Positions 18,373 to 27,511 of a stretch of 64,000 nucleotides of DNA are shown here, piece after piece. Below the pieces are notes generated by a model that saw only the letters and a program-made list of their open reading frames with translations, searched no databases and had not been told where the DNA came from. How positions within the stretch are numbered: position 1 is the stretch's first letter; each line of letters opens with the position of its first letter. This stretch comes from Immundisolibacter sp049322795 (GTDB lineage Bacteria > Pseudomonadota > Gammaproteobacteria > Immundisolibacterales > Immundisolibacteraceae): the NCBI GenBank assembly GCA_049322795.1, contig JBMOQH010000016.1, positions 223,449 to 287,448 on the forward strand, in the 5' to 3' direction. The translations under genes were made by a program, and so were the position numbers.

Positions 18373-18440
18373 TCCCAACCCCAGCCATTCGGTTCGGCAG
18401 CGCCCCTGCACCGACCACACAGTGAACCGGTAATGTCCCC

Positions 18441-20174
18441 ATGATCGCCCTGCTCGAAGCCCGCCGCGCGGGCCTGTTCGCGCGCCGGCACTGGCTGCCG
18501 AACCTCGTTTCCGGCCTCATCGTCGGCATCGTGGCGCTGCCGCTGGGGATGGCGTTTGCCATCGCGTCCGGCGCCAAGCCCGAGCAGGGGCTTTACACCG
18601 CCATCATCGCCGGCTTTGTGGTGTCGGCACTGGGCGGCAGCCGACTGCAGATCGCCGGCCCCACCGGGGCTTTCATCGTCATCCTGGCCGGCATCAACGC
18701 CCGCTACGGCATGGCCGGGCTGCAAGCCGCGACGCTGATGGCCGGCGTGATCCTGCTGCTGCTTGGTCTCGCGCGCATGGGCACCATCATCCGCTTCATC
18801 CCGGCGCCGGTGATCGTCGGCTTCACGGCCGGCATCGGCGTGATCATCTTTGTCGGGCAGTGGCGGGATTTCTTCGGCCTGCCGGCGGTGGCCGGCGAGC
18901 ACTTTCACGAAAAGCTGTGGCTGCTGCTGCGGGCGCTGCCGCATCTGCACCCGGCCACGACGGCGCTGGCCTTGCTGTCGCTGGCGCTGGCGGTCACGAC
19001 CCCGCGCCTGCCCGGCTTGAAGCGCGTGCCCGGCCCGCTGGTGGCGCTGCTGGTGGCGACCGTGTTGCAGGCGGCGCTCCACCTCGATGGCGTGCGCACC
19101 ATCGGCAGCGCGTTTGGCGGCATCCCGCAGGGCCTGCCGTCGCTGCAACTGCCCCAACTGGCGGTCAGCGACCTGCTGACGCTGATCGGTCCCGCGTTCA
19201 CCATCGCCATGCTGGGCGCCATCGAGTCGCTGCTGTCGGCGGTGGTGGCGGACGGCATGGCCGGCACGCGCCACGACTCGAACCAGGAGCTGGTCGGTCA
19301 GGGCATCGCCAACATCGTGGCGCCGCTGTTCGGCGGCATTGCGGCCACCGGCGCCATCGCCCGCACCGCCACCAACATCCGCAACGGCGGCACCAGCCCG
19401 CTGGCCGGCATGGTGCATGCCGCGACGCTGGTGCTGATCGTGCTGTTCCTGGCGCCGCTGGCGGTGCACGTGCCGCTGGCGGCGCTGGCCGCCATCCTGT
19501 TCGTGGTGGCCTGGAACATGAGCGAGGCGAAGCACTTCGTGCGCATGGCGCGGCGCGCACCGCGGGCCGACGTCGCCATCCTGCTGGTGACGTTTGCGTT
19601 GACGGTGTTCGCCGATCTGGTGGTGGCGGTCAACATCGGCGTCATCCTCGCCACGCTGCACTTCCTGCGGCGCATGGCGACCAGCGTCGAGGTACGGCAG
19701 GCCACCGAGCAGGAGCTCCGCCAGGAATTCGCCCACCTCGGCTTGATCCGCCTGCCGCCCGGCGTGCTGGTGTACACGGTGGAGGGGCCGTTCTTCTTCG
19801 GCGCGGTGGAGAACTTCGAGCGCGCGCTGGCCGGCACGCACACCGACCCCAGGGTGCTCATCATCCGCCTGCGCTGGGTCCCGTTCATCGACATCACCGG
19901 CCTGCAGACGCTGGACGAGGTGATCCGCGACCTGCACACGCGCGGCGTGCGCGTGATGCTGGTCGGCGCCAACGCGCGCGTGCAGGGCAAGCTGCAGCGC
20001 GCCGGCATCGTCGACCTGATCGGGGCCGACAACAGCTTTGCCGGGCTCGCCGACGCGCTGTCGGCATGCATCGATCTCGCGGCCCATGACCCGCGGATGG
20101 CGCATGAGCGCGCGGTGCTGCTCAGCGATACGGACGCGGCGCCGACGACGCCGGGCCACGACCGGCCATCGTGA
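18441..20174 (+). CDS. SulP family anion transporter with STAS domain
   Basis: Inner-membrane permease of 577 residues for sulfate, bicarbonate or another anion (SLC26/SulP family). About 10-14 hydrophobic segments cover residues 15-410, starting with LPNLVSGLIVGIVALPLGMAFAIASGA, and QIAGPTGAFIVILAGI is the family's characteristic helix region. A cytoplasmic STAS domain occupies about residues 430-560 (VLIIRLRWVPFIDITGLQTLDEV). The substrate cannot be told from sequence. It lies alone downstream of the REP cluster. Confidence 0.88.
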   Translation: MIALLEARRAGLFARRHWLPNLVSGLIVGIVALPLGMAFAIASGAKPEQGLYTAIIAGFVVSALGGSRLQIAGPTGAFIVILAGINARYGMAGLQAATLMAGVILLLLGLARMGTIIRFIPAPVIVGFTAGIGVIIFVGQWRDFFGLPAVAGEHFHEKLWLLLRALPHLHPATTALALLSLALAVTTPRLPGLKRVPGPLVALLVATVLQAALHLDGVRTIGSAFGGIPQGLPSLQLPQLAVSDLLTLIGPAFTIAMLGAIESLLSAVVADGMAGTRHDSNQELVGQGIANIVAPLFGGIAATGAIARTATNIRNGGTSPLAGMVHAATLVLIVLFLAPLAVHVPLAALAAILFVVAWNMSEAKHFVRMARRAPRADVAILLVTFALTVFADLVVAVNIGVILATLHFLRRMATSVEVRQATEQELRQEFAHLGLIRLPPGVLVYTVEGPFFFGAVENFERALAGTHTDPRVLIIRLRWVPFIDITGLQTLDEVIRDLHTRGVRVMLVGANARVQGKLQRAGIVDLIGADNSFAGLADALSACIDLAAHDPRMAHERAVLLSDTDAAPTTPGHDRPS

Positions 20175-20189
20175 GCTGACGGGAACCGC

Positions 20190-21071
20190 TCAGCCCGTGC
20201 GGCGCCACTCGCCGGCGCGGTCCTGCCCGGCCACCCGCCCCTCGGCGGCCAGCTTGATCAGATGCGCATGGACCGACATCTCGGCCAGCGCGTGCAGCGC
20301 CTTGGGTACGGCGGCGTAGAGCTCCGCCACCAGGTCCGGGATGCGGCGCCCGGCGCCGCCCTCGAGGGCGTTGAGGATGGCCGCCTCGCGCGCCATGCGG
20401 TGGTCAATCACCTGCTGCAGGGTGGCCTGCGCGCCGTGCATGAGGCGGCCATGACCGGGCGCGATGCGCTCGACCGGCTCGCGCTGCAGGCGCCGAAGCG
20501 ACGCCAGATACGCCGCCATGTCGCCGTCGGGCGGGGCGATCACCACCGTGGTGCCGTCCATCAGGTGATCGCCGGCGAACAGCAGGTGCTCGTTTTCGAG
20601 CAGATAGCAGATGTGGTCGGCGGCATGCCCCGGCGTGCGCAGCGCGCGCAGCGGACCGGCGTCGCTCGCCAGGACATCGCCGTCGGCCAGCACGCGGTCG
20701 GGCGCGTAGCCGGGCGTGTTGACGCCGACCAGCGGTATCTCGTTGCCGTACACCGGCACGCCGCAATCGGCGGCGAGCTGCTGCGCGCCGGGGGCGTGGT
20801 CGGGGTGGGCGTGGGTGACCAGCACGGCCGTGATGGCGCCGGCACCGGCGGCCTTGATGGCTGCAAGATGCGCCGGATCGTCGCTCGCCGGGTCGATGAC
20901 CAGCACCTGCCGCTCGCCGACAAGATAGGTGTTGGTGCCGGGGCCGGTCATCATCCCGGGATTGGGCGCGGTGATGCGCCGCACGCCCGGCCACACCTCG
21001 ACCGCCCGCGCGAACGGAAACTCGGCGCGGATTTCCGGCGTGTCGAAGGGGTTGCCGGCCGGCGCGCTCAC
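20190..21071 (-). CDS. MBL-fold metallo-hydrolase (LACTB2-like)
   Basis: Metallo-beta-lactamase-fold protein of 293 residues. The metal site THAHPDH is intact, with later LRTPGHAADH and AGDHLMDG ligands and a C-terminal winged-helix-like region (SVHAHLIKLAAEGRV) as in LACTB2. PGMMTGPGTNTYLVG is typical of that branch. The GTG start at 21071 overlaps the NUDIX stop by 4 bp (GTGA), so the two are translationally coupled. Substrate unknown; hydrolysis of a thioester or nucleic acid is known for relatives. Confidence 0.82.
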   Translation of the reverse strand: MSAPAGNPFDTPEIRAEFPFARAVEVWPGVRRITAPNPGMMTGPGTNTYLVGERQVLVIDPASDDPAHLAAIKAAGAGAITAVLVTHAHPDHAPGAQQLAADCGVPVYGNEIPLVGVNTPGYAPDRVLADGDVLASDAGPLRALRTPGHAADHICYLLENEHLLFAGDHLMDGTTVVIAPPDGDMAAYLASLRRLQREPVERIAPGHGRLMHGAQATLQQVIDHRMAREAAILNALEGGAGRRIPDLVAELYAAVPKALHALAEMSVHAHLIKLAAEGRVAGQDRAGEWRRTG

Positions 21072-21877
21072 AAGGCCACCCCGCGCAGGTCGATCTCCTC
21101 CGGTCCTTCTGGGAGCGGCAGGTACACCCGCTCGGGCCGGCCATCGGCGCCCAGGATCAGCTGCGGCTGGATGGCCGGGATGTCCCGCAGGGCCGCCACG
21201 TGTTCGAGCAGACTGTCGCTGTCGGCAAAGCGGGCCAGGAACTCGAGCTGCTTGCGCGTGGCCGGCACCAGGTTGAAGCCGCCCTCGGCGTGGCGGGCCA
21301 GCGCGTGCACCGGGCGCACCCAGCAGTGGTCGACCGTCTCCTGCCCGTCGTGCAGCGGCTCCTGCCCGGCCGGCGCCCGGCACAGGAAAAAGCGCGTGTC
21401 GTAGCGGCGCGGCATGCCCGCGGGCGTGATCCAGTGGGCGTAGTAGTGCACCGCACCCAGCGGCAGGCACAGGCGCTCGCGCGCGCAGATGTCGGCGAGC
21501 GTGGTCTGCCCGGCATTGAGCGCCTGCCGGTACTCGGCAAAACGCCGCTGCACCGCTGGCTCGTGCAGGCTGAGTGTGCGGCCCGCGGCGTCGGCCGCCA
21601 GCAGCACGCCGGCTTCCTCAAAGCACTCGCGGATCGCCGCGAGATAGAACGCGAGACCGCCGCCGGTGAGCCCCAGGCGCGCGCTGGCCTGCGCATCGTC
21701 GAGACCGCTGCACAGGCGCTGCGCTGCGTCGGCATCGCCGCGGTCGACCGCGCCGCCCGGGAACACGTAGGCGCCGGCGTTGAAATCGCTCCTGACCGTG
21801 CGCAGCAGCATGAACACCTCGAAGCCGGGCGCGGCGTCGCGCACCAGCACCACCGTGGCGGCATCGCGCAGGCTCAT
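21068..21877 (-). CDS. NUDIX hydrolase (NUDT19/NUDT7-like)
   Basis: Protein of 269 residues with an N-terminal NUDIX domain. AYVFPGGAVD precedes the NUDIX helix, and RECFEEAGVLL holds the REUXEEXGU core. The first conserved Glu of the classic box is replaced (AAIRECFEE), as in NUDT19-type CoA diphosphatases, which often carry an insertion like the one here. Cleavage of CoA or acyl-CoA is therefore a reasonable guess. The start is ATG at 21877. It is the first gene of a two-gene operon with the MBL hydrolase. Confidence 0.8.
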   Translation of the reverse strand: MSLRDAATVVLVRDAAPGFEVFMLLRTVRSDFNAGAYVFPGGAVDRGDADAAQRLCSGLDDAQASARLGLTGGGLAFYLAAIRECFEEAGVLLAADAAGRTLSLHEPAVQRRFAEYRQALNAGQTTLADICARERLCLPLGAVHYYAHWITPAGMPRRYDTRFFLCRAPAGQEPLHDGQETVDHCWVRPVHALARHAEGGFNLVPATRKQLEFLARFADSDSLLEHVAALRDIPAIQPQLILGADGRPERVYLPLPEGPEEIDLRGVAL

Positions 21878-21972
21878 GGCGGTCACTCCGTGGCTGACTG
21901 AACGGTCATTATCGCCCCGCGCCCCGGTGGACGTCCTCGCATGATACGGACGGGGAACATAAGATCGGCCCC

Positions 21973-24822
21973 ATGCGACCGGCGCCCACACTCGCTGCCC
22001 TGCGCCGCCAGGCGACCTGGCCCCGCCTGCTGGCGCTCGGGCTGCTGCTCGTGCTGGTGGCGGCCGTGCGCGCGGCGCCCGAGCAGGCCCGCCGGTATCT
22101 GGAAGAGTCGCTCGCGCAAGCAACCGGCGGCCAGGCCCAGGTGGTGGCGCTCGATCTCGACCTCTGGAGCCTCACGGCGCGCGTGCACGGGCTGCATCTC
22201 ACCGACGCCAACGGCGCCCTGCTGCTGGCAGCCGAAACGGTCAGCGCCGATCTGGCCGCCGATTCGCTGTGGACGCGCAGCGTGCACGTCGAGGCGGTGG
22301 ACCTGCACGGCGTGCGCGGCCGGCTGGAGCTGCTCGCCGATGGCACGCTGCGACCCCAGCTGCCGCCCGGCAGCGACGAGGATGGCGCCGCGCCTGCGCG
22401 GGTGCGTATCGACCGCATCGCGCTCGCCGGCGGCGCGCTCACGGTGCGCGACGCGAGCGCAGCGCCCGCCGCCGCGCTTGCCCTGACCGACCTTGGCCTC
22501 ACGCTGACCGGGCTCGACACGGCGGCGCCCGATGCCGCGTCGTTCACCGTCACGGGTCGCCTCAACGGCGGCACGGCGCGGCTCGAGGGCACGTTCGTCG
22601 CCGCCCCGTTCGCGCTCAGTAGCACGCTGAAGCTTGTGGGCGTCCAGGCCACCCCGGCGCTCGCCTACCTCGAGCGCGCGCTGCCGCTCAGCGCCCGGGG
22701 CGGGCAGCTCGACGCCACGGCGGCGCTGTCGCTCGCCAGCGACGGCGCGTTTCGCCTCAGCGACGGCCGCGTCAGCCTGCGGGGCACCACGGTCGATGAC
22801 GCCGGAGCCCCGCTGGCGCGCATCGGCGAGATCGGCGCCGATAGTCTGGCGGTCGACCTGGCCGCGCGGCGCGTCTCGGTGGCCGCCATCCACGGGCGCG
22901 ACAACTGGGTCGCCGTGACGCGCGCCGCCGATGGCACGCTCAACCTGTCAGCGCTCACCGCCGGGGCCGCGCCGGCGGGCGAAGCCAAGACCGCCCCCAA
23001 GCCCGAGCCGACCGCGAAAGACTCAAGCTGGCAGGTGAAGCTCGGTGCACTCACGCTGACTGGCCAGCGCGTGAGCGTGCGCGACGACACCGTGCAGCCG
23101 GCCCTGCAGCAGGACGTGACGGTCGACGAGCTGCACATCGGCGCGCTGGGGTCGCCGGATCCGGTGCCGGTGCGCCTGAGCGCCCGCACCGGCGAGAAGG
23201 GCACGCTCACCCTGGACGGCACGGCCACGCTGCCCGCCGGCCCGGCGGACATCAGCCTCAAAGCCAGCGGCCTGCCGCTGGTGCCGCTGGCGCCCTACCT
23301 GCCGGATCTGGGGCCACTGGCGCTGCGCAGCGGCACGGCGGCGGCCGACGGGCAGCTCACGCTCGGCGACGACGGCCCGCAGTTCAAGGGCCAGGCCAAG
23401 CTGTCGCGCATCGAGCTGTGGGACACCGGGCGCGGCGAGTCGCTGCTGTCGCTGCGCACGTTCCGGATCGACAACCTCGACGCCAGCGCGCGCGGCGTCA
23501 CGTCGAGCAAGATCTGGATCAACCGCCCGACGCTGCGCGTGGTCATCACCGAGAACCGGCAAAGCAACCTGTCGCGCTTCGGCCCGCGCAAGGTGGCGCC
23601 CGTCGGCACCCCGCCGCCGATCACCTACGGCGACCCGAAAGCCCGACCGCTGCGCTTTCGGATCGATACCGTGCGGGTCAGTCGCGGCATCCTCAACCTC
23701 GAGGATCGCAGCCTCGACCCGCATTTCGCGGTCAGCATCCAGCAGCTCAAGGGCGACATCGACGGCCTTTCGAGCGATACCCAGCAATCGGCGCACATTG
23801 CGCTCACCGGGCGCATCGACCAGTACGCGCCAGCCGCCGTGGAAGGCACGTTCACCATCGCCGCCCCGCGCAAGGCGACGTTCAAGGTCCAGTTCGCCGG
23901 CGTCGAGATGGCCACCTTCGCGCCCTACGTGAGCAAATTCGCCGGCTACCGCATCGAGCGCGGCACGCTCGACGTCGACCTCGACTACACCATCGAGGGC
24001 ACGCGCGTGGTCGGTAACAATGACATCGTGGTCGATCGCCTGGTGCTCGGCGAGCGGGTGCAGAGCCCCGATGCCATCGACCTGCCGCTGACGCTGGCGC
24101 TGGCGCTGCTCAAGGACTCGCGCGGCGTGATCGACGTCGCCCTGCCGCTGCGCGGGGACCTGTCCAACCCGCAGTTCGACTACGGCGCGCTGATTGGGCT
24201 CGCCCTCAAGTCGCTGCTGGTCAAGGCGGTCAAATCGCCCTTCACCTTGCTGTCGCGCCTGGTCGGCGGCAAGGCGAAGGATCTGCGCACCGTGGGCTTC
24301 GCACCGGGCGGCACCGAGCTCGCGCCGGCGCAGGTGGAGAGCCTGAAGAAAGTGGCGCAGGCCATGATCGCGCGTCCCCAGATCGCCCTCGAAATCCGGC
24401 CCCAGGCCGATCTCGACGACAGCCGCGCGCTGGCCGAGCGCGCCCTCGGCGCCGCGCTCGGCCAGGCAGCCGGCGACGAAAGCGACACCGGCGAGGACGA
24501 GGAGTGGGTCGAGGCGCTGCGTCGGCTGTACGAGGAACGGTTCGGCACCGAGCCGCCACCGGTGCCGGCGCCGGACGGCACCACGCCCAGCAAACAGGAG
24601 CAGCGCGCGGCTGCGGCCCGCGCCGGCCGCGAACGGCTGCTGGCGGCCATGGCGCCGGATGCCGCGGCCCTGCGCGCGCTGGCGCAGGCGCGCGGCGAGG
24701 CCATCCGCGCCGCGCTGGTGGACAATGGCGTGCCGGTCGGGCGGCTGGCCATCGTGTTGCCGCCGGAACAGGCCGAACTGCCGGCGTCCGCCACCAGCGA
24801 GTTGGCCATCGGCGGGTCGTGA
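21973..24822 (+). CDS. DUF748 / AsmA-like envelope protein
   Basis: Large protein of 949 residues with one N-terminal transmembrane segment (about residues 17-33) and a long periplasmic beta-rich part of the DUF748/AsmA type. Repeated patterns such as LTLTGQRVSVRD and LDVDLDYTIEGTRVVGNNDIVVDRLVLG mark the DUF748 repeats. The C-terminus (VAQAMIARPQIALEIRPQADLDDSRALAERAL) is typical of the family. AsmA-clan proteins such as YhdP and TamB are thought to bridge the periplasm for lipid transport; that role is only inferred here. A REP cluster follows directly. Confidence 0.8.
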   Translation: MRPAPTLAALRRQATWPRLLALGLLLVLVAAVRAAPEQARRYLEESLAQATGGQAQVVALDLDLWSLTARVHGLHLTDANGALLLAAETVSADLAADSLWTRSVHVEAVDLHGVRGRLELLADGTLRPQLPPGSDEDGAAPARVRIDRIALAGGALTVRDASAAPAAALALTDLGLTLTGLDTAAPDAASFTVTGRLNGGTARLEGTFVAAPFALSSTLKLVGVQATPALAYLERALPLSARGGQLDATAALSLASDGAFRLSDGRVSLRGTTVDDAGAPLARIGEIGADSLAVDLAARRVSVAAIHGRDNWVAVTRAADGTLNLSALTAGAAPAGEAKTAPKPEPTAKDSSWQVKLGALTLTGQRVSVRDDTVQPALQQDVTVDELHIGALGSPDPVPVRLSARTGEKGTLTLDGTATLPAGPADISLKASGLPLVPLAPYLPDLGPLALRSGTAAADGQLTLGDDGPQFKGQAKLSRIELWDTGRGESLLSLRTFRIDNLDASARGVTSSKIWINRPTLRVVITENRQSNLSRFGPRKVAPVGTPPPITYGDPKARPLRFRIDTVRVSRGILNLEDRSLDPHFAVSIQQLKGDIDGLSSDTQQSAHIALTGRIDQYAPAAVEGTFTIAAPRKATFKVQFAGVEMATFAPYVSKFAGYRIERGTLDVDLDYTIEGTRVVGNNDIVVDRLVLGERVQSPDAIDLPLTLALALLKDSRGVIDVALPLRGDLSNPQFDYGALIGLALKSLLVKAVKSPFTLLSRLVGGKAKDLRTVGFAPGGTELAPAQVESLKKVAQAMIARPQIALEIRPQADLDDSRALAERALGAALGQAAGDESDTGEDEEWVEALRRLYEERFGTEPPPVPAPDGTTPSKQEQRAAAARAGRERLLAAMAPDAAALRALAQARGEAIRAALVDNGVPVGRLAIVLPPEQAELPASATSELAIGGS

Positions 24823-24834
24823 CACAAGGCGCCC

Positions 24835-24980
24835 TTCGCGGCGAGGGCGCCGCTCCCACGGCGAGACTTGCTTGTGGGAGGCCCGCCCTCGGGCCGAATG
24901 CGCTGTCGGGAAGATTCGCGGCGGGGCGCCGCTCCCACAGGACCTTGGGCTGGAGTGGGAGGCCCGCCCCCGGGCCGAAT
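24835..24980. repeat. REP/BIME cluster 2
   Basis: Four palindromic units in the order A (minus strand) 24835-24859, B (plus) 24874-24899, A (minus) 24914-24938, B (plus) 24955-24980. Head GTGGGA and tail GAAT are shared; stems are GCGGCG/CGCCGC in A and GGCCCG/CGGGCC in B. It lies between the DUF748 gene and the epimerase gene. Confidence 0.88.
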
Positions 24981-25027
24981 GCGGTCGAGAAATTCAACAC
25001 AACATTCAACGCAAGAGGAGAAACATC

Positions 25028-25999
25028 ATGACGATTCTGGTAACCGGCGGCTGCGGCCTGGTGGGCTCGTTCGCGGTGCGCGAGGCGGTCGCCCGCGGCG
25101 TGCCGGTGGCGGCCTTCGATCTCGCCCTCAAGACCGAACTGCTGGCCGACATGCGCGACAAGGTCACGCTGGTGCAGGGCAACGTGCTGCACGCGCCGGA
25201 TCTGTACCGGGCGGTGCGCGAGCTCGACGTGACGCGCATCCTGCACACGGCGAGCTTTCTCACCCCGGGCGCCTACGCGCGGCCCTACGCCAACGCCGAG
25301 CTGACCCTGATGGGCACGCTGAACGTGCTCGAATGCGCCCGCGCGATGGGCCTCAAGCGCGTGAGCTACGTGTCCACCGGCAAGACCGGCTGGACCGGCG
25401 CGGCGTTCTCGAAGACGCTCGACACGGGCAAGTTCGACATCCCGGCCGATCCGTACGCCAGCGCCAAGGTGGGCGCCGAGCTGCTGGCCAACGACTACCG
25501 CCAGCTGTACGGCCTCGACGTGCGCATCCTGCGCCTGGGCGGGCAGGTGTACGGGCCGGGCTTCGCGTTTGCCGGCGCCATCGGCCAGGGCCTGCAGCCG
25601 TTCATCGAAAAGCCGCTGCGCGGCGAGCCGGTGCGCTACGACCAGCCGATCCTCGCCCATTCCGCGCCCATCATCCCCATGCTGTACGGCGGCGACGCCG
25701 GCCGCGGCTGCATGGCCGCCACGCTGGCCGCCGACCTGCCGCACGTGGTGTACGACATCAACGCACCGATCGCGGTGACGCTGTATCAGCTGGTGCAGGA
25801 GCTCAAACGCCTGATTCCCGGTGCCGACATCGAGGTGCCGCAGGCGCCGACCGAGGCGGGGCCGTTCCGCGCCGGGCCGATCCCGCCCGACCCGCGCGCC
25901 CAGGCGGACTTCGGCTACCTGCCGCAGTACGACCTCGACCGCGGGCTGCGCGAGTACATCGCGTTCTTGCAGAGCGGCCGCTACGCCGCGGTCGCCTGA
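25028..25999 (+). CDS. NAD-dependent epimerase/dehydratase family protein
   Basis: Extended short-chain dehydrogenase of 323 residues. The N-terminal TGGCGLVGSF is the NAD-binding glycine motif, and Tyr/Lys appear as YASAK. An AAGAGG-type ribosome site precedes the ATG at 25028. The substrate is not clear; the C-terminal part with DFGYLPQYDLDRGLREYIAFL resembles nucleoside-sugar epimerases, but no sugar-nucleotide genes are nearby. The gene stands alone between two REP clusters. Confidence 0.8.
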   Translation: MTILVTGGCGLVGSFAVREAVARGVPVAAFDLALKTELLADMRDKVTLVQGNVLHAPDLYRAVRELDVTRILHTASFLTPGAYARPYANAELTLMGTLNVLECARAMGLKRVSYVSTGKTGWTGAAFSKTLDTGKFDIPADPYASAKVGAELLANDYRQLYGLDVRILRLGGQVYGPGFAFAGAIGQGLQPFIEKPLRGEPVRYDQPILAHSAPIIPMLYGGDAGRGCMAATLAADLPHVVYDINAPIAVTLYQLVQELKRLIPGADIEVPQAPTEAGPFRAGPIPPDPRAQADFGYLPQYDLDRGLREYIAFLQSGRYAAVA

Positions 26000-26015
26000 C
26001 CGGCGGCTATCACTC

Positions 26016-26205
26016 GTGGGAGCGGCGCCCTCGCCGCGAATCCGCCCCCGTGCCGCTGTTCGGCCCGGGGGCGGGCCTCCCACACCAACCCAAAGCCTTG
26101 TGGGAGCGGCGCCCTCGCCGCGAATCTCCCACGACCCATTCGGCCCGGGGGCGGGCCTCCCACTCCAGCCCAAGGCCCCGTGGGAGCGCCGCCCCCGCCG
26201 CGAAT
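26016..26205. repeat. REP/BIME cluster 3
   Basis: Five units, order A B A B A, with A on the plus strand and B on the minus strand. The B copies have loops rich in C (CCCC instead of CCCT), and the last A copy has a changed base in the stem (GCGCCG in place of GCGGCG). It ends 81 bp before folB. Confidence 0.87.
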
Positions 26206-26285
26206 CCGCCGCCCCCATTCAGGGCTCGCATCCCGGCCCGCGCCGGGGCATCCTGCGCCGGCCCTGACCCAACCCGAGACTCCCC

Positions 26286-26645
26286 ATGGCCACCGGCACC
26301 ATCCGCATCGAGGAACTGACCGTCCACTGCGTGATCGGCATCATCGAATCCGAGCGCCTGCGCGACCAGCGCATCTTCATCGATGCGGAACTCGACACCG
26401 ACTTCGCGGCCGCCGCCGCCAGCGACCACATCGACGACACCATCAACTACGCGGTGGTGGCGGAGCAGCTCACGCGGCTGGCCGTGGACGGCCGTTATTA
26501 CCTGGTCGAGCGCTACGTCAGCGAGGCCACCGCCCTGCTGCTGGAGCGCTACCCGCAGGTCAGCCGCGTGCGCGTGACGGTGCGCAAGCCGGACATCCTG
26601 CCGCAGGCGCGCAGCGTCGGCGTCAGCCTGGAACGGCGCCGGTGA
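26286..26645 (+). CDS. folB: Dihydroneopterin aldolase
   Basis: Folate-pathway enzyme that splits 7,8-dihydroneopterin to 6-hydroxymethyl-dihydropterin and glycolaldehyde. The 119-residue protein matches the family in length and in the IRIEELTVHCVIGIIESERLR start, the DTINYAVVAEQL segment and VRKPDILPQA with the catalytic lysine. Its stop overlaps the next start as GTGA, coupling it to the SDR gene. Confidence 0.92.
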   Translation: MATGTIRIEELTVHCVIGIIESERLRDQRIFIDAELDTDFAAAAASDHIDDTINYAVVAEQLTRLAVDGRYYLVERYVSEATALLLERYPQVSRVRVTVRKPDILPQARSVGVSLERRR

Positions 26646-27412
26646 CGCTCGCGGCCAACGCCGATCTCGCCGGCCGCGTGGCGCTGGTCACCGGCGCCGC
26701 CCGCCGTACCGGCCGGGGTCTGGCGCTGGCGCTGGCGCGGGCCGGCGCGGACGTGGTGGTGCATTACGGCCGCTCGCGGCAGGACGCCGACAGCGCGGTC
26801 GCCGAAATTGCCGCGCTCGGCCGGCGCGGCTACGCCATCCCGGCCGACCTTGGCCGGCCGGGGGACGCCGAGCGGCTGATCGAGACCGCGCTGGAGAAGG
26901 CCGGACGGCTCGACTTGCTGGTCAACAACGTCGGCAACTACCCGCTCGGCGACCCGCTGGGATTGTCGGCAGACGCCTTTCGCGACACGCTCGAAACCAA
27001 CCTCACCGCCCCCTACGCGCTGATCCGCGCCGCGCTGCCGGCGCTCGTCGTCAGCGGCGCCGGGCACGTCATCAACCTCGGCTACGCCGGCGTCGAGCAC
27101 CTCGTCGCCAACCCCCGCGCGATGGCGTATCAAATCTCCAAGGCCGGCCTGCTGGTGCTCACGCGCAGCCTGGCGCAGGCGCTGGGGCCCCAGGGCGTGC
27201 GCGTGAACATGATCTCGCCCGGCCACATCGACAACTCGGTCGACCTGCCGGGCGACATCCAAAGCCACGTGCCGCTCGGCCGCCCGGCGCGCATCGAGGA
27301 CATCGCCGGCGCGATGCTGTTCCTGCTGTCGCCGGCCGGCGGCTACATCACCGGCGCCAACATCGAGGTCGCCGGGGGCTACCGCCTGGGGCTTGCCGAC
27401 ACGCTCGGGTGA
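26642..27412 (+). CDS. Short-chain dehydrogenase, pteridine-reductase-like (FolM type)
   Basis: SDR of 256 residues. The cofactor motif TGAARRTGR fits the TGX3RXG form that distinguishes pteridine reductases (PTR1, FolM) from ordinary SDRs; the active site is YQISK. Overlap with folB supports a role in reducing dihydromonapterin or dihydrofolate with NADPH. The GTG start at 26642 is set by the overlap. A general SDR of another substrate cannot be excluded. Confidence 0.75.
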   Translation: MTLAANADLAGRVALVTGAARRTGRGLALALARAGADVVVHYGRSRQDADSAVAEIAALGRRGYAIPADLGRPGDAERLIETALEKAGRLDLLVNNVGNYPLGDPLGLSADAFRDTLETNLTAPYALIRAALPALVVSGAGHVINLGYAGVEHLVANPRAMAYQISKAGLLVLTRSLAQALGPQGVRVNMISPGHIDNSVDLPGDIQSHVPLGRPARIEDIAGAMLFLLSPAGGYITGANIEVAGGYRLGLADTLG

Positions 27413-27446
27413 GGCGACACGGGCGCCGCGGCCGCTCCGCCGGGGT

Positions 27447-27473
27447 TCAAGTTGGTCGCGCCATGGCCGATAT
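27447..27473 (+). promoter_or_regulatory. Sigma-28 (FliA) promoter of the globin-coupled transducer
   Basis: TCAAGTTG at 27447-27454, an 11-bp spacer, and GCCGATAT at 27466-27473. The flagellar sigma-28 consensus is TAAAGTTT or TCAAGTTT, 11 bp, GCCGATAA. Transcription would start near 27481, about 30 nt before the ATG at 27512. Confidence 0.8.
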
Positions 27474-27511
27474 GCCGGGCGTCATCTCCATCGCCACGGA
27501 ACCCACCCGCC

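Noticed and set aside
27452..27511. Upstream start codon for the globin-coupled transducer
   Set aside because: It lies within the sigma-28 promoter and adds 20 residues unlike the family.
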